This document shows, piece by piece, positions 1 to 5,202 of a stretch of 5,498 nucleotides of DNA. How positions within the stretch are numbered: position 1 is the first letter of the stretch; every line of letters begins with the position of its first letter. Source of the DNA: Campylobacteraceae bacterium (lineage in GTDB: Bacteria; Campylobacterota; Campylobacteria; Campylobacterales; Sulfurovaceae). The translations under genes were made by a program, and so were the position numbers. The notes under the pieces are model-generated. The model was given only the letters and a program-made list of their open reading frames with translations. It searched no databases and was not told the DNA's origin. The stretch lies in contig JALSQB010000007.1 in the NCBI GenBank assembly GCA_026985655.1, positions 1 through 5,498 of the forward strand. Direction: 5' to 3'.

Positions 1-23
1 TAGTTTAATTGTTCGAATGACAT
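1..23 (-). CDS. 5' end of a gene running off the left edge, possibly a DEAD-box RNA helicase
   Basis: An ATG at 23-21 on the minus strand starts an open frame that reads MSFEQLN before the window ends; the eighth codon is cut after TA, so it is Tyr or a stop. The start is supported by a strong purine-rich ribosome binding site (AAGGGG at 35-30) about 6 nt upstream. The opening MSFxxL is typical of RhlE/RhlB-type DEAD-box RNA helicases, which usually continue towards a PTPIQ Q-motif that would lie outside the window. Seven residues cannot prove this, and the next residue is not the Leu most often seen in that family. The existence of a gene start is fairly likely; the family is a guess. Confidence 0.45.
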
Positions 24-29
24 TTCTTT

Positions 30-35
30 CCCCTT
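30..35 (-). promoter_or_regulatory. Ribosome binding site of the left-edge gene
   Basis: AAGGGG on the minus strand, followed by AAAGAA and then ATG. It is the main reason for accepting a start codon so close to the window edge. Confidence 0.5.
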
Positions 36-40
36 AGATT

Positions 41-69
41 TTGATATTATCATAATTTTACTATTACAA
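41..69 (-). promoter_or_regulatory. Weak candidate promoter for the left-edge gene
   Basis: On the minus strand a TTGTAA box (69-64) is followed after 17 nt by TATCAA (46-41). Each matches the sigma-70 consensus at four of six positions. The surroundings are very AT-rich and also hold TATGAT (54-49), which would fit a promoter without a conserved -35 box, as is common in Campylobacterota. The signal is weak and could be chance in such AT-rich DNA. Confidence 0.2.
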
Positions 70-108
70 TATCTTGATTAGATACGAATTTTTTAATTAT
101 TTTGCACC

Positions 109-147
109 TTTTGTCCATTTTTGAACAAAATATAGGGGTCAGGTGAT
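109..147. repeat. Imperfect inverted repeat plus CCTGACCCC motif behind the HTH tail
   Basis: Just downstream of the stop codon at 157-159, the minus strand reads ACCTGACCCC. It is followed by a short inverted repeat (TTTTGT at 109-114 against ACAAAA at 125-130, loop of 10 nt). The GGGGTCAGGT string is one I associate with the ends of RAYT-type transposase units in several bacteria; that is recalled, not checked here. The stem is too weak and AT-rich for a convincing intrinsic terminator. Confidence 0.3.
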
Positions 148-156
148 AACGATAAC

Positions 157-285
157 TCATTTCCTACTCCTCTTCACCACACCATACACAGCAGGTTGGG
201 ATATACCTAACACTTTAGCAATCATATGCTGAGAATATCCTTTGTCTATTGCTTTAAGTATCTGTTTATTTCTCTCTTTTATGTC
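157..285 (-). other. Helix-turn-helix tail fused to the Rhs core end, RAYT-like
   Basis: The last 42 codons of the remnant begin at about IKERNKQILKAIDK and continue with GYSQHMIAKVLGISQPAV and then VVKRSRK. The pattern GYSQ..IA..LGISQ.AV fits a classic helix-turn-helix: first helix around SQHMIAKVL, turn at GIS, recognition helix QPAVYGVV, then a basic end. Short C-terminal HTH tails of this kind occur in REP-associated tyrosine (RAYT, IS200-like) transposases, and the CCTGACCCC motif just behind the stop fits that source. My reading is that the 3' end of such a transposase gene has been joined to the Rhs core. An alternative is a genuine, unusual Rhs C-terminal tip. No catalytic HUH or Tyr motif of a transposase is present. 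Confidence 0.55.
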
Positions 286-794
286 ATTAATATTTTTAAG
301 ACTGTTTCCATTCACATATCCATAAGTATTAACCCCACCATCAAACCCAATAGGGTTACTTTGAATATAACGTCCAGTAACAGGATTATAATCACGGTTT
401 ATATTATAATGAGTAGAAGTTTCGGCGTCAAAGTACTGCCCAGGAAATCTAAGGTTAAAGTTAATATCGCCACTCCAAACGGTTTACTTTCCCATTTCCA
501 AACAATCTGTGTATTACTGTCATTGGTAGCGACTCTTCCATTTGTGTCATACGCTCTTGTATGTTTTGAACCATCTGCATATTCATAACTTTGCAGTCCA
601 TTGTCATTGGTTTTGATATTTTTTATAAATGGTGTGCCATCTATACTAATACTCACAAGTTCCCCTTTATCATCATAACCATACCCTATAACTTTCCCAC
701 TAGGGTAAGTCTGTGTGGTCATTCTATCATATTCATCATAAGTGTAGCTTGTGGTAAAGCGTTGGTTTGCTATAGTTTGGGTTTTTTGTATGCG
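157..794 (-). pseudogene. Rhs/YD-repeat protein remnant, frameshifted, with a helix-turn-helix tail
   Basis: This is a decayed 3' portion of an Rhs (YD-repeat) gene, a family of large exported or secreted proteins that carry variable C-terminal toxin tips. Reading right to left, the first frame (open from 794, first ATG at 722) has YD-type repeats: YTYDEYDR, YPSGKVIGYGYDDKGEL, YEYADGSKHTRAYD. It then reads VWKWESKPFG (about 503-474), the conserved segment before the core end. After GGA at 476-474 the homology jumps to another frame from 471 onward, giving NLRFPGQYFDAE, DYNPVTGRYIQSNPIGFDGG and NTYGYVNGNSLKNI. These are the canonical Rhs core end, so a frameshift lies at about 472-476. Instead of a DPxG motif and toxin tip, the frame ends in about 40 residues (285-160) resembling a helix-turn-helix, with stop TGA at 159-157. 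The 5' side stops at TAA 797-795, inside a REP-like palindrome, and no start site is visible there. The usual DHLGTPR-type linker is missing. A working protein is unlikely. Confidence 0.85.
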
Positions 795-820
795 TTACCA
801 CGGAGACCGTGGTAATGAGG
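789..820 (+). repeat. REP-like palindromic repeat, copy 1
   Basis: A perfect 9-bp inverted repeat, TTACCACGG (795-803) and CCGTGGTAA (807-815), with a 3-nt loop AGA, flanked by TATGCG on the left and TGAGG on the right. It shares the frame TATGCRTTMCCAC...GTGGKAAYGAG with two other copies in the window and lies in the opposite orientation to them. Its TAA (on the minus strand) is the in-frame stop bounding the Rhs remnant. As RNA it would form a stable hairpin. The layout resembles REP elements mobilised by RAYT transposases. Confidence 0.75.
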
Positions 821-870
821 GAAAACTGGAGTTTCATCATAATGGAAAGGGTAATATTTTATTGATGTCT

Positions 871-1464
871 CTATTGAGTACTGAAGGCTGTAAATAAATC
901 ATCTATTTTTTCCTTAGTAATTATAATGCTATTTGTACGCATAGCTGGAGTAATCCCATGAGACAAAGAACCTGTTCTTGTAACCTTTAATCTTAAATCT
1001 TTTACCTTTCTAATATCTTCCATGTGAGCTAAAGTTTTAGTTTTCGTAGGATAAAAATAAGTATAGATAAAACGATGAGAATTTTCTTCTACTAATGGAC
1101 AAAAATTTATCTCACTTGGAGCATATAATCCTCCCTCTATCTGTACTTCTTGTCCAAGACCTTTATTGGTTTTATAATCTGTTAAGATTTTATCTTTTGA
1201 GGAAAATACAATCTCTAAAAAAATATTAGATTTTAATTTAAAATATTTATTCTGCAAAGGAACAGTGGTGACACATCGGTCTATCTCATCAGTTAGACCT
1301 TCTGGACTTCCCATATTTTTAATATATTTATGGGTTAAATATTTCTTTTCTATACTTTCCTTACTAATTAACGATAGTTTTTCTAATTTAATAGCCTTTT
1401 TATTTTTAATTAAACATCCATTAAGTAAAAAAACTAATAATATACTTGTTAATATTTTTTTCAT
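871..1464 (-). CDS. Putative outer-membrane lipoprotein of unknown function
   Basis: A 197-residue protein that I do not recognise. It starts with a lipoprotein signal peptide: MKK, a hydrophobic stretch at residues 4-15, and the lipobox LNGC with Cys17 as the lipidation site. Leu at +2 does not suggest inner-membrane retention, so the outer membrane is likely. The mature part is rich in Lys and Ile and has two further cysteines (Cys64 and Cys122) that could form a disulfide in the periplasm. No known enzymatic motif is evident. ATG 1464-1462 was chosen because it places MKK directly before the hydrophobic core. The same frame is open up to 1527, but the added residues (MHYHVQRGNEE and those before) are largely translated REP-like repeat. 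The gene is visibly more AT-rich than the Bat operon, as expected for accessory DNA. It precedes the Rhs remnant on the same strand; a past immunity role is conceivable but unsupported. Confidence 0.7.
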   Translation of the reverse strand: MKKILTSILLVFLLNGCLIKNKKAIKLEKLSLISKESIEKKYLTHKYIKNMGSPEGLTDEIDRCVTTVPLQNKYFKLKSNIFLEIVFSSKDKILTDYKTNKGLGQEVQIEGGLYAPSEINFCPLVEENSHRFIYTYFYPTKTKTLAHMEDIRKVKDLRLKVTRTGSLSHGITPAMRTNSIIITKEKIDDLFTAFSTQ

Positions 1465-1470
1465 TTCCTC
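1465..1470 (-). promoter_or_regulatory. Ribosome binding site formed at the edge of REP-like copy 2
   Basis: GAGGAA directly precedes the ATG at 1464 on the minus strand. Its GAGG comes from the conserved end of REP-like copy 2, so the repeat appears to supply the Shine-Dalgarno sequence. The spacing is unusually short. A second option is GGAG at about 1525-1522 with ATG at 1512, which would give a 16-residue longer N-terminus. Confidence 0.35.
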
Positions 1471-1498
1471 GTTCCCACGTTGTACGTGGTAATGCATA
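1467..1498 (-). repeat. REP-like palindromic repeat, copy 2
   Basis: A 32-nt element with arms TTCCCACGT (1472-1480) and ACGTGGTAA (1484-1492), pairing at eight of nine positions around the loop TGT. On the minus strand it reads TATGCATTACCAC...GTGGGAACGAGG, colinear with copies 1 and 3. It ends 2 nt before the lipoprotein start codon, so its hairpin would sit in the leader of that mRNA and could affect translation. Confidence 0.75.
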
Positions 1499-1864
1499 TC
1501 ACAATTCGACATGGCTTTACACTCCAAATTTTTTCATAAACAATAATACAAGAAAAAAGATAAAAGATGAGTAGAAGTATATATGCCTGATACTACCTTT
1601 AGCTCTATATTGGGTGACGACAGGGATTAACGATTGTATTATTCAGATGAAATTATGGATGTCTTCTGTTTATTATGAGCCTATGTAGAGATACTGTAGG
1701 GTGTATTTGTTATTTTCTTAGCTCATTCCCATCCGTCCTCGGTGGGAATGCATATGAGAGTAGCAATAACAAAACCAATCTCTTAAAATAATAAGCTACA
1801 ATAGCCAATGGGAAGAAGCAGATACAAACGAGCCAAAATATAACTAAATCATATCTAAAAAAGA
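1499..1864. other. Intergenic stretch without a convincing gene
   Basis: About 365 nt between batD and the REP-like copy before the lipoprotein gene. Reading both strands I find only short open frames (for example a 13-codon plus-strand frame starting MKLWMSS near 1650) with no ribosome binding site. The only structure I can name is REP-like copy 3 at 1721-1754, plus a very small GCTA/TAGC hairpin near 1794-1804. The promoter of the lipoprotein gene should lie in the AT-rich part around 1510-1570, but no box stands out. No strong intrinsic terminator for the Bat operon is visible directly behind batD. Confidence 0.6.
1721..1754 (-). repeat. REP-like palindromic repeat, copy 3
   Basis: Arms ATTCCCA (1725-1731) and TGGGAAT (1743-1749) pair perfectly, and the stem extends by a T-G and a C-G pair towards the loop. 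It is flanked by GCTC and GCATA. On the minus strand it reads TATGCATTCCCAC...GGGAATGAGC, the same orientation as copy 2. It lies about 110 nt downstream of the batD stop codon and could act as a transcript-end hairpin for the Bat operon; that role is an inference. Confidence 0.72.
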
Positions 1865-3391
1865 TTAACTCTCCTCCTCAAAAAACGCCATCAACAACTC
1901 CCTATCAATTGTATGTTTTGCTCCTTTGTAGAGGTTCTCTTCTAAAAGATTTAAGGCATCAGCCACTACTTTACTGCTTTTGCTGTGAGGTAATAACAAC
2001 TCAAATAAGGCTCTGTCATCTTTGGCTTTGTGAATGGCTTTTACGATGTCACGCTCTTGTTTTTGTTCTTTGTTTTTTAGCGTCAAAAAGCCATACATCG
2101 CTCCTAGACCTAAAAGAAAACCTAAGAGTAAAAAGAGGTACTTAACATAACTCTGCTCTTGCACTACTACGGTTTGAGATGTTGGGCTTGATGCTTTTTC
2201 TTCTTTTTTGCTAGGGGTAATGGCTACTTTGTTGCTTGGACTCATCTCAATCTTTGCAGGACTCATTAGCCCTTTTTTGCCTCCTGTGACTTCAATCTCA
2301 ATGGGTTTGGTGCTTATGGTTTTGACCTTTTGCGTTGTTTTGTCAAAAAACTTTAAACTCAAAGCAGGAATGGTGAAATTTTGGTCGCCAATAAGGGCGA
2401 TTTTTTGGCTAAAGATATTGTGCTTTTGATGAGAAGTTACTTTAGGTTCATCGGCATAGACAATGGCATTGGGCAAGTTGAGTTCAAACTTTTTCACATC
2501 GTCAATGTTCCCCTCACCCTCAACGCTAATGCTTAGATTGACAGGTTTATTGGCAATAACTTTTTGCTTATCGACCGTGGCATTGATGTGAAAGTCACCA
2601 TAGAGTTCCACCCCATTGGGTAAGGCATTGACTGTTAGTTTTAGAGCATTGGAGTAGATTTTTCGCCATCGTAACTGTTGTCCAAAGAGTGAACCACCAA
2701 AAAATGGGTCATTGAATGCTCCTCTTTGTTGTCGTCTATCGACTTGACCAATAAGTGCTTCAATGGCAGGGAGTTCAAAACTACCCGACTTTTGAGGAAA
2801 AAACTGATAGTGTCCTGTCTCGACAATATAATCGCCCTCTCTGCTTTGGTCAATCTTATCTACTTTTTTCACCCAAAAGTTTTCAAGTTTAGGTTCACCT
2901 AATTGTACTTTTTTGACTCCTGCGTTCATTTTGTATTTGAGTTTGACACTAATGTCAATGGGTTCACCCACATAGGCTGTTGTTTTGTCAGCCCCAATCT
3001 CCACCACAAAAGGTTCACCATTTTTACTCGCTGTGGGTTTAACAACTTCAACTTTGACAGCTTGGGTTTTGACCACTTTACCATCTATTTTAAAACTCAA
3101 AGGGGCGATGGTCATCGACTTTGTAGGGCGAAAACGGTAACTTTGAGAGATGCTACGTGTTTGGTGCATATTGACAATGCTAATAGATTCAGAGCGTGAG
3201 GTTCCCTCCACAGGAACGCCATTAATCTCTGAAATTGTCGGAAACTCAATATTGTCTCCCTCAGCCATAATGACAAAATTGGTCGCATCACCTTTATAGA
3301 CGGCTTGGGGTTCTACTTTTGTGAGTACCTCTGCAAATATTATTTGGGTGCTAATGAGTATAAAAAATAATTTACCAAGGGTTTGTTTCAT
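1865..3391 (-). CDS. batD: BatD family protein
   Basis: A 508-residue exported protein of the BatD family, the last gene of the Bat operon. Residues 1-20 form a signal peptide (cut probably after FA/E). A long beta-rich periplasmic region follows, with the repeated Ig-like pattern of the family: VEPQAVYKGDATNF near 26-39, IGADKTTAYVGEPIDISVKL near 132-151, INATVDKQKVIANKPVNLSI near 269-288. A motif DPFFGGSLFG at 228-237 resembles the D-F-F-x-D/G stretch common in BatD proteins. A low-complexity Ser/Pro/Lys linker (about 376-407) leads to one transmembrane segment at about 416-437 and a cytoplasmic tail of about 70 residues. The start ATG at 3391-3389 lies inside the 3' end of batC (20-nt overlap) and has GGAG 9 nt upstream. 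The family is tied to aerotolerance and stress in Bacteroides and is thought to work with BatA, BatB and BatC; its molecular activity is unknown. Confidence 0.92.
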   Translation of the reverse strand: MKQTLGKLFFILISTQIIFAEVLTKVEPQAVYKGDATNFVIMAEGDNIEFPTISEINGVPVEGTSRSESISIVNMHQTRSISQSYRFRPTKSMTIAPLSFKIDGKVVKTQAVKVEVVKPTASKNGEPFVVEIGADKTTAYVGEPIDISVKLKYKMNAGVKKVQLGEPKLENFWVKKVDKIDQSREGDYIVETGHYQFFPQKSGSFELPAIEALIGQVDRRQQRGAFNDPFFGGSLFGQQLRWRKIYSNALKLTVNALPNGVELYGDFHINATVDKQKVIANKPVNLSISVEGEGNIDDVKKFELNLPNAIVYADEPKVTSHQKHNIFSQKIALIGDQNFTIPALSLKFFDKTTQKVKTISTKPIEIEVTGGKKGLMSPAKIEMSPSNKVAITPSKKEEKASSPTSQTVVVQEQSYVKYLFLLLGFLLGLGAMYGFLTLKNKEQKQERDIVKAIHKAKDDRALFELLLPHSKSSKVVADALNLLEENLYKGAKHTIDRELLMAFFEEES

Positions 3392-4226
3392 TGCGTTTTT
3401 CTCCTTTGTTTGGAAGAGGTATCATTAAGGTATTGACCCCTCTTTTGTTTAACATTTTTTGCCATTTACGCTCTTCCATCTTTGAAATGGGCGTGTTTTT
3501 TTGAGCTTGGGCGGTGGCTTTAGCCTCTTGTTGCTTCTCTTTTTCTTTCTCTTTTTTCTCTTGCTCTTTATCTTTTTGCTTTTGAGCCTCTTTTTTCTTT
3601 TGTGCTTCTTGCTTCTTCTGCTCTTCTTTTTTTTGAGCATCACTCTTTTTATCTTTAGGGTTCATAGGCTTGTTTTTTTGGGCATCTTTTTGCTTGTCAG
3701 AATCTTTGCCACCCTCTTTTTGTTTTTTGTCTTGCTCTTTTTTGTCTTTATTTTTTTTATCTTTATCTTTTTGCTTCTTGTCGTCTTTTTTATTATTTTT
3801 TTTGTTCTGCTTTTTCTTCTGCTTTTTCTTCTGCTCTTTTTTCTTCTTTTTTAAGAGTTCTAAGTTATGTCGAGCATCGGCATCTTCTTTGATTTTGAGT
3901 GCCTTTTCATACGACTCAATCGCTTCATCTATCTTCTTTAGTTGGGCGTAACTGTTCCCCATATTGTAAAGCTTTTTAAAACTTAGCTTCTCACTTTTGA
4001 CCTCACCATACTTCGCAAGTGCCTCTTTGTAGTGCTTTTGATGATACAAAGCATCAGCTTCATTAAATCGTGCCTCATCACCCTCTAGGTTCTGATACAA
4101 TTTTTCAGCTTTTGCATACGCTTTATTGTCGTAGGCTTCTTGGGCTTTTTTTACGGTGAGAAAGTCAAAGAGTGAGGCATTTGCCCCCACACTTAGTAGG
4201 GTAACAATGATGAACTTCTTTATCAT
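3372..4226 (-). CDS. batC: BatC-type TPR protein with a lysine-rich tail
   Basis: A 284-residue protein with a signal peptide (residues 1-17, MIKKF then VTLLSVGANA). Helical TPR units follow: AQEAYDNKAYAKAEKLYQNL (28-47), FNEADALYHQKHYKEALAKY (54-73) and LYNMGNSYAQLKKIDEAIES (86-105), continuing as YEKAL. TPRs bind proteins, so BatC probably joins the VWA proteins BatA/BatB and BatD in the envelope. Residues about 125-245 are almost only Lys, Gln, Glu and Asp. A conserved-looking end follows, with MEERKWQKMLN and VNTLMIPLPNKG (250-275). The start overlaps the end of batB by 4 nt (ATGA) and has a near-perfect AAGGAG 6-7 nt upstream, so coupled translation is expected. The symbol rests on operon position and TPR content; BatE-type TPR proteins are related, so batC is a best match and not certain. 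Confidence 0.87.
   Translation of the reverse strand: MIKKFIIVTLLSVGANASLFDFLTVKKAQEAYDNKAYAKAEKLYQNLEGDEARFNEADALYHQKHYKEALAKYGEVKSEKLSFKKLYNMGNSYAQLKKIDEAIESYEKALKIKEDADARHNLELLKKKKKEQKKKQKKKQNKKNNKKDDKKQKDKDKKNKDKKEQDKKQKEGGKDSDKQKDAQKNKPMNPKDKKSDAQKKEEQKKQEAQKKKEAQKQKDKEQEKKEKEKEKQQEAKATAQAQKNTPISKMEERKWQKMLNKRGVNTLMIPLPNKGEKRNETNPW
3492..3854 (-). repeat. Lysine/glutamine-rich low-complexity coding tract in batC
   Basis: About 120 codons dominated by AAA/AAG with CAA, GAA and GAT, coding for runs such as KKKKKEQKKKQKKKQ and KKEKEKEKQQEAK. The plus strand therefore appears as T/C-rich short repeats (tctttt, cttctg). Such tracts are prone to slippage and length change. The protein segment should be strongly positive and extended or helical, between the TPRs and the C-terminal motif. 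Confidence 0.8.
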
Positions 4227-5200
4227 TTTTGACTCCTTTTAAAGGCTAAATTGAGCGAAAAGAGTGCCATAAAGAGAAGAAAAATCGCCCCCATTAGTGG
4301 GTAGTAAAAAAGCTCTTTTCTATCTTTAATGGTACTTATCTGCTCCTCTTTGGCTTTAAATTGGGCTTGAATGGTATCGACCAAATGGTAGATGTCCTCT
4401 TTTGCCAAAGCGTAGTTGAGGTATGCCCCACCTGTTTGCAGGGCAAGGCTTTTAATGTTGTCGGTTCTTTTGACCACCACAATGTCGCCATTTTTATCTT
4501 TTAAGATGCCTGTTTTTTCTTTAATCACGCCCCCTTTTGTTGTACCAATATTATAGATGTAAACCACAATATTGTGGGCTTTAGCATAGGCTATCTCTTT
4601 GTCAAAACTGCTTTGGTCACCCCCATCGGTAAAGAGGAGTAGAATCTTCTTTTTCTCTTCACCAAACATCTCATTGGCAGAGGAGAGTGTGGCTAAAATA
4701 TCTGTTCCTGCTAAAGAGAGGTACTCGGGCTTCATATTGTTACTTAAGAAGCGTAAGGTGTTAAAATCTTCGGTCAAAGGCGAGATGAGAAAAGTTTGTG
4801 AACTAAAACCCATCAATGCCACTTTGGCATTTTTAAAACGTGTTAAAGCATCTAAAAACTTCTTCTTTGCCAAGGCAAAACGGGTGGGGTAAACATCGTT
4901 AGCAAACATCGACTTGGACATATCAATCCCCACAATGACATTGATAAAACTTGACTTTACTTTCACCTCACCATTGTCAATTTGTGGACGTGCAAGTGCC
5001 ACAATGACCAATGCCATAGAGAGTAACATTAGGCTACTTCTAAAGGTTTGCGAGAGCATTGTGCTTTTAAGCTCAACCCTAGAGCGTACTGATTTAGAAA
5101 AAACACCCTTTAACGCATCGCCTCTTTGACGGATTAAATACGCCATTGGCAGAAGCAGTAGCAGTAACCACAAAAATTCACTGTTATTAAAACTCAACAT
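4223..5200 (-). CDS. batB: BatB-type von Willebrand factor A domain membrane protein
   Basis: A 325-residue membrane-anchored VWA protein. Two hydrophobic segments at about 10-22 and 55-71 precede the VWA domain (about 86-280). A C-terminal transmembrane segment at about 299-318 and a short basic end (KRSQK) close the protein. The metal-binding MIDAS motif is complete: D93-M-S95-K-S97, T166-D167 (in AGTDIL) and T191-D192-G-G-D. The domain can therefore bind a divalent metal and probably a partner protein. The motif RPQID after the second membrane segment is typical of BatA/BatB. The start ATG 5200-5198 lies 2 nt after the batA stop, with AAGGAG 5 nt upstream. The length matches the family (about 320-340). 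As the second VWA gene, before a TPR gene and batD, it corresponds to BatB. These operons are linked to stress and oxygen tolerance and usually accompany a MoxR ATPase. Confidence 0.92.
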   Translation of the reverse strand: MLSFNNSEFLWLLLLLLPMAYLIRQRGDALKGVFSKSVRSRVELKSTMLSQTFRSSLMLLSMALVIVALARPQIDNGEVKVKSSFINVIVGIDMSKSMFANDVYPTRFALAKKKFLDALTRFKNAKVALMGFSSQTFLISPLTEDFNTLRFLSNNMKPEYLSLAGTDILATLSSANEMFGEEKKKILLLFTDGGDQSSFDKEIAYAKAHNIVVYIYNIGTTKGGVIKEKTGILKDKNGDIVVVKRTDNIKSLALQTGGAYLNYALAKEDIYHLVDTIQAQFKAKEEQISTIKDRKELFYYPLMGAIFLLFMALFSLNLAFKRSQK

Positions 5201-5202
5201 CT

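Noticed and set aside
226..588. Plus-strand open frame of 120 codons
   Set aside because: It lies antisense to the clearly recognisable Rhs core sequence and shows no domain, signal or ribosome binding site of its own.
1465..1527. Longer start of the lipoprotein gene (at 1527 TTG or 1512 ATG)
   Set aside because: The added residues are mostly translated REP-like repeat and would put a long polar stretch before the lipoprotein signal; MKK at 1464 fits a normal signal peptide. The 1512 start is kept as a minor alternative because of an upstream GGAG.
409..1579. Shared ATGAGTAGAAGT string at about 409-420 and 1568-1579
   Set aside because: A match of about 12 nt is expected by chance in AT-rich DNA of this length, and the flanks do not align, so it is not evidence of a second Rhs piece.
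1646..1690. Short plus-strand frame MKLWMSSVYYEPM
   Set aside because: It has only 13 codons, no ribosome binding site and no repeat or leader context.
2641..2853. Second minus-strand frame inside batD (70 codons)
   Set aside because: It overlaps the well-supported batD frame entirely and has no independent features.
3501..3951. Plus-strand open frames coding for very hydrophobic Leu/Phe-rich proteins
   Set aside because: They are the antisense reading of the lysine-rich tract of batC; poly-Lys codons read backwards give Phe and Leu. There is no ribosome binding site, and the minus-strand gene is well supported.
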